Below, in pieces: positions 7,413-13,962 of a stretch of DNA of 16,059 bases. The notes under the pieces are model-generated. The model searched no databases. It saw only the letters and a program-made list of their open reading frames with translations, and was not told the origin of the DNA. A program made the position numbers and the translations under genes. Where the stretch lies: NCBI GenBank assembly GCA_035478795.1, contig DATIJJ010000061.1, positions 1 through 16,059 of the forward strand, written 5' to 3'. How positions within the stretch are numbered: the stretch's first letter is position 1; each line of letters starts with the position of its first letter. This DNA comes from DATIJJ01 sp035478795 (GTDB lineage: Bacteria > Pseudomonadota > Gammaproteobacteria > DSM-16500).

Positions 7413-7946
7413 TTAATAAACTTTCCATCCGCCGCCGGATGCAGGCGGTGGTGGCGGGGCGGGTGTGGTGCCGGTTCCCGTTCCCGTTCCCGGAGAGCCT
7501 GCACCAAATCCGGTATAGACCTGACTTTGCGCCGGAGGCGGTTCGGCTTCCGGTTTGGGTGCGGCGGTGGTTGGCGCAACAGGCGCTACTTCATTATTCT
7601 CCGATGCGGGTGGAAGAGAAGGTTTCGCGCGTTTTGCGGGTGGCGGTGTCGATGAGTTTGTTTCTTGCGATGACGTCGATGCCGGTGGGGTCGGCAATGG
7701 CAGCTGGCTTTCCTGTTGTTTGAGCGTCGATTGCGATTGCTGCTGACTATCACGTCGCGCCTGTTTATTGGCTTCAGTGACCTTGCTTTTGAATTCGCCG
7801 CTGGACAGTGGCGGAGGTCGTTTGGTGTTTTGGGGTGGCGCATTGGCAGGTGTTGGCTGAAAGGAAAAAGGGTCGGCTGCATAACCTGTCACCGTGATCA
7901 CACACATCATGGCGAAAATCAGGCTGGCTGATCGGGATTTAAACAT
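7413..7946 (-). CDS. Secreted proline-rich protein inserted between icmW and icmX (function unknown)
   Basis: I do not recognise a family for this 177-residue protein. It has a signal peptide (about 1-23, cleavage after GYA), then a low-complexity mature region. Residues about 30-48 are Pro/Asn rich, 50-80 form a charged, Gln-rich helix, 82-140 are Pro/Ser/Ala rich, 153-160 are GTGTGTGT, 163-168 are six or so prolines, and the end is GGGWKVY. No cysteine follows the signal, so it is not a lipoprotein. Its ATG overlaps the icmW stop by 8 nt and has a GGAG site 7 nt upstream, so it is translationally coupled to icmW and certainly in the operon. An extended Pro-rich periplasmic protein in this operon suggests a spacer or scaffold role in the secretion apparatus (inference). 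It might also represent a detached N-terminal part of IcmX. Confidence 0.85.
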   Translation of the reverse strand: MFKSRSASLIFAMMCVITVTGYAADPFSFQPTPANAPPQNTKRPPPLSSGEFKSKVTEANKQARRDSQQQSQSTLKQQESQLPLPTPPASTSSQETNSSTPPPAKRAKPSLPPASENNEVAPVAPTTAAPKPEAEPPPAQSQVYTGFGAGSPGTGTGTGTTPAPPPPPASGGGWKVY

Positions 7947-8388
7947 GTTCCTGCTCCAATGCTTTCAGAATAATTTCAAATCGCCCGGCTGCAAACACAC
8001 GCGCCAGTAAACGCAACCGTTCAAACACAATATTTCGTCTTAAAAAAAGGCCAGCCATCGGATGTTCGGCATTATTATTTTCTTCTGCATACATTAACAC
8101 TTTGGAGGCAGACCCTGGATCAATCGTATCAATAGCCTGTAAAATCCGCAGGATGCGTGACGTTTTGATATGTGCACAGAGCGTGACAAATTGCTCTTCC
8201 TTGCTTAATTCAAAACGGGTAATTTTATCGAGACTGGCGCCAAACGCGTTCAATGCACTTTCAAGATCGGTATCGCCATCGAGTGTCCAGTCCTCGACAC
8301 TTTCCATGAAGGCAATGACGCGATAAATCATGGGATCCTGATAATTTTTCCAGAAATCATGTGCGGCTTCCAAATCCAGTGCTGGCAT
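7939..8388 (-). CDS. icmW: Dot/Icm effector chaperone subunit IcmW
   Basis: At 149 residues it matches IcmW (about 151) along its whole length: DPMIYRVIAFMESVEDWTLD near the start, LQAIDTIDPGSASKVL in the middle and FLRRNIVFERLRLLARVF near the end. IcmW is a small acidic cytoplasmic protein. It pairs with IcmS and, with LvgA and DotL/DotM, forms the adaptor that brings many effectors to the type IV coupling complex. It is the first gene of a leftward operon with the proline-rich gene and icmX and is divergent from icmV. Its partner IcmS is encoded at 15635-15973. Confidence 0.96.
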   Translation of the reverse strand: MPALDLEAAHDFWKNYQDPMIYRVIAFMESVEDWTLDGDTDLESALNAFGASLDKITRFELSKEEQFVTLCAHIKTSRILRILQAIDTIDPGSASKVLMYAEENNNAEHPMAGLFLRRNIVFERLRLLARVFAAGRFEIILKALEQEHV

Positions 8389-8420
8389 ACGAATTTTTAA
8401 CCCGTTTCAGTAAAAAGTAC

Positions 8421-8449
8421 ACTATACTTTAACCATTGAAGCATGAAAA
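8421..8449 (-). promoter_or_regulatory. Predicted promoter of the icmW operon
   Basis: Read leftward, TTTTCA (8449-8444, four of six -35 positions) and TATAGT (8426-8421) are 17 nt apart, with the -10 box 32 nt upstream of the icmW ATG. The box overlaps the rightward TATACT described separately, so the icmW and icmV promoters would compete or be co-regulated. Confidence 0.45.
8423..8428 (+). promoter_or_regulatory. Possible -10 element (TATACT) of icmV-dotA
   Basis: TATACT within CTATACTTT lies 91 nt upstream of the icmV ATG. No good -35 is seen at normal spacing. As I recall, TATACT was reported as the functional -10 hexamer of several L. pneumophila icm/dot promoters, which supports the call. 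The same nonamer occurs before icmT. Confidence 0.4.
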
Positions 8450-8519
8450 GAGACGGCTACCGCGTTGTTTTTTTTTCACATCGATGATACTGTTAATTTT
8501 TAGACAAAGTGATGAGAGT

Positions 8520-8969
8520 ATGCCATTAAAAGATGCGGTGAAGATTTCACGCAAAACCTTTTTAAATCCAACCGGCTGGTTTGGGTATGATTTGCTGGCT
8601 AATCAAACGCGTATCTTTTGGGATTTGATGAAAAGTCTGTTTGTGTTGCCTGTCGCAGGCCGTGCAGAAACGTTTGAAGGGGCTCGCGAACGCTTCAAAC
8701 TGACGGATGAAAAATTGAACGAACTCGCTCAAAACTTTCGATTGTTTGCCCTGATTTTTGCTGCCTGTGGCAGCCTCACACTGCTTTTTTCATTCTATCT
8801 ACTTTTTGCGCATGGATCCTTTGCCGGCTGGCTGATTGGTCTTGCTACGGCCGCTGTTTTTTTTGCTTATGGATTTCGTTACAGCTTCTGGCGGTTTCAA
8901 ATTATTCATCGAAAACTGGGTTGTACCTTTCAGGAATGGCTGCACAATAAACCGAAACAAGAGGTTTAA
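8520..8969 (+). CDS. icmV: Dot/Icm inner-membrane protein IcmV
   Basis: The start is placed at ATG 8520 (MPLKDAVKISRK), giving 149 residues against about 151 in L. pneumophila. A longer TTG-started frame from 8436 would add a hydrophobic extension that overlaps the promoter region and is unlikely. Two transmembrane helices lie at about 73-98 and 100-120. The family end motif RKLGCTFQEW (about 131-140) is present, as is the FRYSFWRFQI stretch just before it. IcmV is a small inner-membrane component of the Dot/Icm apparatus, normally encoded with dotA as here (dotA starts 2 nt after its stop). The Shine-Dalgarno before 8520 is poor (GATGAGAG). Confidence 0.9.
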   Translation: MPLKDAVKISRKTFLNPTGWFGYDLLANQTRIFWDLMKSLFVLPVAGRAETFEGARERFKLTDEKLNELAQNFRLFALIFAACGSLTLLFSFYLLFAHGSFAGWLIGLATAAVFFAYGFRYSFWRFQIIHRKLGCTFQEWLHNKPKQEV

Positions 8970-8971
8970 GC

Positions 8972-11533
8972 ATGATCAATCTGTTTTCGCTGGCATCCGA
9001 TGATCAATCTGTCGCTTACCTTGGCCAGATTTTTGGTTATGTGGGCAGTGTGCTGCCGGTCAACAATCCCCCGCTTCTGGTGAGCATCCTGTTTAAAACA
9101 TTAAACACCGTGGCGCTCACCATTGGCGCGATTCTGGTGGTGTATGTCACGGTGGTGGGGTTGCTTAAAACCGCACAGGAAGGTGAATTTTTAGGACGTC
9201 AATGGAATGCCCTGTGGGTGCCGGTTCGTACTGTTTTGGGCATCGCCGCACTTTTCCCGACATCAACCGGTTATTCCGCCATTCAGGTGGTTATCATGTG
9301 GATTATTCTGCAGGGAGTCGGCGCGGCAGATACGTTATGGACGAAAACCCTCCAGTATGTGGCCGTTGCCGGATCGCCCTATGCAGCCGTGGGCGGTGTG
9401 GATAGCACGACTGCAAGGATGCAGCTGCAGCCTACGATGCAGTGGCTTTTTCAGGGATTGCTCTGTCAGGCCAGTGCCAAGGCCACCTATGCGCCTGTTC
9501 CCATGTCGCGCGCATCGGGGGCTCCTTCAAAAAGCATCCAGTATTATTGTGGGGATCCCAATTACAGCGCGCAGAAAGGATTTTGTACGGATACGGATGC
9601 CGACATGTTGAATCCTGTGTCAGGTCCTCAGGTGACAGGAAATGTCTATTCGCTGGGGCCGGCAGGGAAATGTGGATCGATGACGTTGTGTGATGAGGCC
9701 AAGGAGTGTCCCAAAGCAGATCCATCAGCACCGGATTCGCCAGGTTGCATTGCCTGCAAGACACAACGGGCGGCTTTGGCATCCATTGTTCCTGTTCTCG
9801 GTGCTGTCGCGACTCAAATCGTTGTGATGGATCATCAATATGCGCAATTTCATGAATATCAGAAACCGCCGGTGATTGAAGGCGAAGTGAGCACACAACC
9901 GGCGCCGCCACCTGTTCCGCCACCCGATTGGGCGAAAACCTATTGTTCTGAAAAAGGCGTTTCGCCGTCTGAATGTTGCGTGTACGAAGGAAAGAACTGT
10001 ACGTCTATTTTTCCCAAAGCGGTTGAAGACTTAAACGACCTGATGAATACCAGTCATGCGATGAGTGCATCCGGTGCGATTATGCCGTCAGAATCGGCGA
10101 CGGAACTTTATCTGGCTTATCCTCTCGGTGCCTATCTGAATGGATCGGACTTTATCAATGCAGCGGTGGGGGAATATTTGGCTGCGATGGTGTCTGCTGT
10201 GTCGGCCGATATTCAAAAACGCATGGACAAGATAGGCACGAGCGGCTATGGCACGCTGGATAAGGCGCGCAGCCAGGGATGGATATTCGCCGGTATTTTT
10301 TACTACAACATTGCAGGGCGAAATCAACAGGACCAAAAGGCCGTGATTACCATTCCCGCCTTCGCTGCTCCCTCAAAGCCCAAAAACCCGTTGCCTTTCG
10401 AAGCGAGCCCGGATGAGGGTTATCGCAGTAATTATGAGGCGGCCAGTGATTTGATCAAGGCCATGACCAAGGCGAATACGTCCAGTGTCAATTTTACTAA
10501 CAACAATGCTGTGTCCGGGATATCCGGCGATGTGTCCGATGCGCTCAATATGGCGAGCGGGGCATTGTTGCAAGGGTGGCAACAGAGTCTCATGGGTACC
10601 GGTACGGGCCAGTTTAATGTGCAGGCGACCAACCCGCTGATAGCCATCGCATCGTTTGGTTACTCCATGATGCAGATTGCCCAGGTGCTCTTTGTTGTGT
10701 TGACCGTGACGGCCGCTTTCCTCGTGGGCCTTGCAACGACAAACCTTATTTTTCTGGGTAATGGCTTTACCGCAACGCCATGGGGTGAAGCGCTGAAAGC
10801 GACATTGAATATGGTGAGTCCCTTTTTTGTGATTCTGGTGTCATCCCTTTTCACGATCGGTGCAATGCTTGGGCTTTATGTGCCATTAATTCCTTTTATG
10901 ATTTTTTCACTGGGCGCGATGGGCTGGTTAATTGCGACTGTTGAAGCGATGGTGGCAGGTCCGATTATTGCATTGGGCATTTTGAGCCCGGGCGGTCAGC
11001 ATGACATTCTGGGACGCGCAGAACCGGCATTGATGCAAATATTTAATCTGTTTTTACGACCGGGGTTGATGATCATTGGTCTCGTGGTTTCGATGTTTAT
11101 GTCGATTGTCATACTGAAACTCATTAATGCCGGTTTTGCAGCGGTGGCCCTGTCAACAGGCGGTTCGCCCATGTTGTTTGAGCAAATATTACTGATTGCG
11201 ATTTATACGTCTTTTGTAATTACCGGGATGAACAAGGCTTTCTCGCTGATTTATGTGATTCCTGAAAAAATATTGACTTACCTGGGTGTTGCACCGACTT
11301 CCTATGGCGAGGAACAGGCGATGGGTGCGAGCAAACAGGCGCTCGAAAGCGCTGCCAGCGCAACAACACAGGGCGCAAAGGAATCCGGTGCTGCGGCGGC
11401 CCATGGTGCCGAAAAGTATGCAACGTCGATGCGGACCCAGGAAGAAAAGGGCAAACAGGACAAGGCAACAGCAGCAAAAGGCACGGGCGATGCCCAGGTT
11501 ACCCCCAAACAAGGAGGCGGGAAGACAGATTAA
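8972..11533 (+). CDS. dotA: Dot/Icm polytopic inner-membrane protein DotA
   Basis: DotA is a large polytopic protein, also reported to be released as ring oligomers, essential for Dot/Icm secretion and phagosome targeting. This copy has 853 residues, shorter than the L. pneumophila protein (about 1048). Membrane segments are visible at about 40-62, 85-120 and, after a large loop, at about 565-590, 612-670 (several), 690-718 and 740-765. The loop is presumably periplasmic and contains twelve cysteines between C165 and C343 plus a Pro-rich stretch (QPAPPPVPPPDW). The last 75 residues form an Ala/Lys/Gly-rich cytoplasmic tail (TTQGAKESGAAAAHG to GGGKTD). GAGG lies 7 nt before the ATG. The stop of icmV is 2 nt upstream, so the two genes are translationally coupled. 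No terminator follows. Confidence 0.95.
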   Translation: MINLFSLASDDQSVAYLGQIFGYVGSVLPVNNPPLLVSILFKTLNTVALTIGAILVVYVTVVGLLKTAQEGEFLGRQWNALWVPVRTVLGIAALFPTSTGYSAIQVVIMWIILQGVGAADTLWTKTLQYVAVAGSPYAAVGGVDSTTARMQLQPTMQWLFQGLLCQASAKATYAPVPMSRASGAPSKSIQYYCGDPNYSAQKGFCTDTDADMLNPVSGPQVTGNVYSLGPAGKCGSMTLCDEAKECPKADPSAPDSPGCIACKTQRAALASIVPVLGAVATQIVVMDHQYAQFHEYQKPPVIEGEVSTQPAPPPVPPPDWAKTYCSEKGVSPSECCVYEGKNCTSIFPKAVEDLNDLMNTSHAMSASGAIMPSESATELYLAYPLGAYLNGSDFINAAVGEYLAAMVSAVSADIQKRMDKIGTSGYGTLDKARSQGWIFAGIFYYNIAGRNQQDQKAVITIPAFAAPSKPKNPLPFEASPDEGYRSNYEAASDLIKAMTKANTSSVNFTNNNAVSGISGDVSDALNMASGALLQGWQQSLMGTGTGQFNVQATNPLIAIASFGYSMMQIAQVLFVVLTVTAAFLVGLATTNLIFLGNGFTATPWGEALKATLNMVSPFFVILVSSLFTIGAMLGLYVPLIPFMIFSLGAMGWLIATVEAMVAGPIIALGILSPGGQHDILGRAEPALMQIFNLFLRPGLMIIGLVVSMFMSIVILKLINAGFAAVALSTGGSPMLFEQILLIAIYTSFVITGMNKAFSLIYVIPEKILTYLGVAPTSYGEEQAMGASKQALESAASATTQGAKESGAAAAHGAEKYATSMRTQEEKGKQDKATAAKGTGDAQVTPKQGGGKTD

Positions 11534-11536
11534 ATA

Positions 11537-11565
11537 TTGCACAAAGATACCTGTTATTGTATAAT
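11537..11565 (+). promoter_or_regulatory. Predicted sigma-70 promoter of the TPR-like gene
   Basis: A consensus -10 TATAAT (11560-11565) lies 17 nt after TTGCAC (11537-11542, three of six -35 positions). It sits in the 84-nt gap between dotA and the TPR-like gene, so this gene is probably transcribed separately from icmV-dotA. Confidence 0.6.
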
Positions 11566-11570
11566 TCCAG

Positions 11571-11590
11571 CCTAATATTATTTTAAATAA
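11571..11590 (+). promoter_or_regulatory. Possible PmrA-like tandem half-sites
   Basis: CCTAATATT (11571-11579), a 2-nt gap and TTTAAATAA (11582-11590) have the 11-nt period of the PmrA box of Legionella/Coxiella (two TTAATATT-like half-sites). The first half-site matches well, the second only in TTAA. The location is downstream of the predicted -10, which is unusual for an activator. The region is AT-rich, so chance is quite possible. Confidence 0.25.
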
Positions 11591-11617
11591 AATAGCACTC
11601 AAACGAGGAATGTACAG

Positions 11618-12601
11618 ATGTTATCAACTCAAGAAGCCAAATCGGCTGAAGAAAACAATCTTCAGTTACTGACTCAGCGCGTCACAGAAGGGGATCGTCT
11701 CGCCACAGAAGACGAAAACTATGAAGACGCAATAGACCGTTTTACTGCCGCCGTCAGGATTTCAAAACAAATACATAAAGATTTTTATTATACAGCCGAG
11801 ATTTATCGACGCATTGGATTTTACTATAGCGAACTGGCAGCACAGAAAGACCGGACTAAAAATACAGATTTGTCCATCAACTATTACAGAAAGGCACTGA
11901 ATCATTCTGCCACTTATGCACCTTCCCTGGATGATGCTAAAAAAAGACAGATCGTCCTTGATAAAGTGAATGATGCTTTTACGCTGGCAGAAATCTACCG
12001 TACAAAAGGAAAACTGGACAGAATGTTTGAATACATCGAAAAGGGTTTCGCGCTTCATCAAACCCTGACTCATCCGGTTTATCCTCGAATAAAAGAGTCA
12101 AAAGAAGAGTCGAGAGCGCTGGATATTCTGATTGAATGTGTGAACGATCTTCGTAACGTGAAAAGCAATATGAAATATTATGAAAAGGCGCTTGCTATAT
12201 TCAGGAAGCTCAACACCAAATATCCGGCGGATAGTCTGGCGCGGGAAATCGACAATATTGAACATAACTTTCAACAATTGAGTGATCTTGCAGATGAGGA
12301 TGAATCGGTTGTGCCTGCTTTAAAAAAGCCTGAAAGAACCAGTCGGCAATCGTCGTTTGCTGCTGAAGATAAAAGTGATTCGGAAAGAAGAAGTGAGCAT
12401 TCTATTTTGAAAGTGCTGCAGACAGGTTCGCTTCTGGTTAAATTCGGGTTAACCGGTGCAAGTACACCATCGACTTCGCCTGCGCCCAGCCCCCGGTCGG
12501 ATGCGCGTGCCGAGTCGGTTTCGCCTCTGCCGAGTCCGCGTTCGGAAGAGATCAGTCCGGCGACAAGGATAAAAGGGTTGTCATTGAGTGGATCTGATTG
12601 A
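11618..12601 (+). CDS. TPR-like protein with Ser/Pro-rich C-terminal tail; candidate Dot/Icm substrate (function unknown)
   Basis: I do not recognise a named family for this 327-residue protein. Residues about 15-225 are helical with TPR-like signatures: YEDAIDRFTAAVRIS (35-49), LSINYYRKALNHS (85-97), LAEIYRTKGKLDRMFEYI (123-140) and YYEKALAIFRKLNTKYP (187-203). Such solenoids bind proteins. From about 226 the sequence is disordered, acidic and rich in Ser/Arg/Glu, with one short hydrophobic segment (about 263-280). A 15-residue imperfect duplication follows, starting at SPAPSPRS (287-294) and SPLPSPRS (302-309). There is no signal peptide or transmembrane helix. The ATG has GAGG 9 nt upstream and its own promoter. 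A polar, Ser/Glu-rich C-terminus and location inside the dot/icm cluster fit a translocated effector, but a cytoplasmic accessory factor is equally possible. Confidence 0.85.
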   Translation: MLSTQEAKSAEENNLQLLTQRVTEGDRLATEDENYEDAIDRFTAAVRISKQIHKDFYYTAEIYRRIGFYYSELAAQKDRTKNTDLSINYYRKALNHSATYAPSLDDAKKRQIVLDKVNDAFTLAEIYRTKGKLDRMFEYIEKGFALHQTLTHPVYPRIKESKEESRALDILIECVNDLRNVKSNMKYYEKALAIFRKLNTKYPADSLAREIDNIEHNFQQLSDLADEDESVVPALKKPERTSRQSSFAAEDKSDSERRSEHSILKVLQTGSLLVKFGLTGASTPSTSPAPSPRSDARAESVSPLPSPRSEEISPATRIKGLSLSGSD

Positions 12602-12660
12602 ATAATCCATGTTTCGCTGGCTGATGTATTGTATGGTTTGCTGTGCACATCCAACCTCAA

Positions 12661-12780
12661 TCGAAGGGAACCCCCTTATCAAAGGGGGTCGACGCACGTT
12701 CTTTGTGCGGCGGGGGGATTTTTTCGATGATCATTTAAAATCCCTCCCAACCTCCCTTTGAAAAGGGAGGAGCCGCTCCG
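12661..12780. repeat. Palindromic multi-hairpin intergenic element (MITE/REP-like)
   Basis: The 218-nt gap between the TPR-like gene and dotB (both ending here) holds nested inverted repeats. CCCCCTT (12671-12677) pairs with AAGGGGG (12682-12688). CGCAC (12693-12697) pairs with GTGCG (12705-12709). GGGATTTT (12715-12722) pairs with AAAATCCC (12737-12744). CCTCCCTTT (12751-12759) pairs with AAAGGGAGG (12762-12770). The outer hairpins share the pattern CCC..TTT..AAA..GGG, as in the dispersed small palindromic elements of many bacterial genomes. The hairpins may also act as a bidirectional transcription end point. Nothing coding was seen in 12602-12819. Confidence 0.7.
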
Positions 12781-12819
12781 GTTGAAAGCTGCTTAATGAT
12801 GTAAACGCCTTCATCTTTT

Positions 12820-13962
12820 TTATTGCAACGCGCTATCCTTATCTTCTCTTTTACCCTGTTCTGCAATCACTGCATACTGCCGCTCGGTAATAAGCCCCGC
12901 GTCGAGTTTTTCTCTCGCATCCACTTCGATCGGTTTACCAAATTCTTTCACGAGCTTGCGCACGCGTGCCGTCACATCATTTGGATCGATTTCCAATAAA
13001 ATATCGCGAATCTTGTCATCGAACACCAGATATTCCCGAAGTGCAACCCGCTTGCCATCGATAGTTGGCACCAGACGTTGTGACACGACGAGACGAATCG
13101 TTTCGATGATATCAACCGTGCGCCCCTGTCGTTCTTCCGGCGGAAAGGTAATGACCAGACGGCGCAAGGTTTCAGCAACACTGTTACTGTGCAGCGTCGT
13201 ATACACCGGATGCCCTGTCATCGCGGCTTCCATCACCGCACTGATGGTTTCCGCATCCCGCGCCTCCCCCACCAGAATCAACCGCGGTTTACGACGTAAT
13301 GCATTTCGCACACCGGCTGCAAAACTCGGCAAATGCCTCGGAATTTCAGATTGGCTCACAATACTCGACTGTTTCTCAACGCTGTCATACACAAATTCGA
13401 TTGGCGCTTCATACGTTAATACCTTGCGATGACTTTCGGCATTTTCGGTAATGTCACGGATGATGGCTGCAAGCAACGTACTTTTACCCGAGCCGGTCGC
13501 ACCCGTAATATAAACCACACCCTGTTCCGGTTCGATCGCATCCAGAATGGCTTGTGGCAATTCCATGCTGGCCAGTTTCGGCGGATCACTCGGGATGGTG
13601 CGCGCCGTAATTTGCACGCCATCGTGTCCTTCTACCTGACAACCGGTGCCATTGATACGAAAACGAAACCGATCCGACCGATTGGGGCGAATTTCATAAT
13701 GCGTATCGATGTCTTTTCCCGCCATGATTTGCGCCATGGCGTTTGGACCATACATGGCATTGATAATTTCACCGAGTTCCGTGTTCGATAATTTTCGTCG
13801 GGTGACCTTGCGTAACCGCCCAAAAATTTCTGCAAAAATCGGTTCATTGGTTTGAAAGGTAATGTCAGACGCACCCAGTTTGACGCAGTGCATCAAAATT
13901 TCATTGACTGCCTCAATCGACAGGCGAATCGGTTCTTGCGGATAGAGAAATTCAGTTGTCAT
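12820..13962 (-). CDS. dotB: Dot/Icm secretion ATPase DotB (PilT/VirB11-like)
   Basis: DotB is a hexameric cytoplasmic AAA-type ATPase that docks on DotO at the base of the Dot/Icm channel and powers its activation. At 380 residues it matches the L. pneumophila protein (377). Visible motifs are Walker A GATGSGKS (154-161, catalytic K160), the Walker B region RLILVGEARDAETI (227-240) and the His box TGHPVYTTLHS (249-259). The PilT-like N-terminal domain includes LGASDITFQ (29-37). No key residue is missing. The ATG at 13960-13962 overlaps the dotC stop by 11 nt, so translation is coupled within the dotD-dotC-dotB operon. Its 3' end faces the TPR-like gene across the palindromic element. Confidence 0.97.
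   Translation of the reverse strand: MTTEFLYPQEPIRLSIEAVNEILMHCVKLGASDITFQTNEPIFAEIFGRLRKVTRRKLSNTELGEIINAMYGPNAMAQIMAGKDIDTHYEIRPNRSDRFRFRINGTGCQVEGHDGVQITARTIPSDPPKLASMELPQAILDAIEPEQGVVYITGATGSGKSTLLAAIIRDITENAESHRKVLTYEAPIEFVYDSVEKQSSIVSQSEIPRHLPSFAAGVRNALRRKPRLILVGEARDAETISAVMEAAMTGHPVYTTLHSNSVAETLRRLVITFPPEERQGRTVDIIETIRLVVSQRLVPTIDGKRVALREYLVFDDKIRDILLEIDPNDVTARVRKLVKEFGKPIEVDAREKLDAGLITERQYAVIAEQGKREDKDSALQ

Noticed and set aside
7010..7723. Rightward 237-codon open frame
   Set aside because: It lies antisense to the end of the proline-rich gene and the start of icmX, both of which have good ribosome sites, signal peptides and operon overlaps. Its translation is Arg/Trp/Ser-rich with no recognisable domain.
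8436..8519. TTG-started N-terminal extension of IcmV
   Set aside because: It would cover the promoter region and make IcmV 28 residues longer than the family; ATG 8520 gives the usual length.
11189..11602. Leftward 137-codon open frame
   Set aside because: It is antisense to the DotA C-terminus, is Cys/Phe/Arg-rich in composition, and runs through the promoter of the TPR-like gene.
12661..12780. CRISPR array
   Set aside because: The stems are unlike one another, there is no regular repeat-spacer spacing and no cas gene is present.
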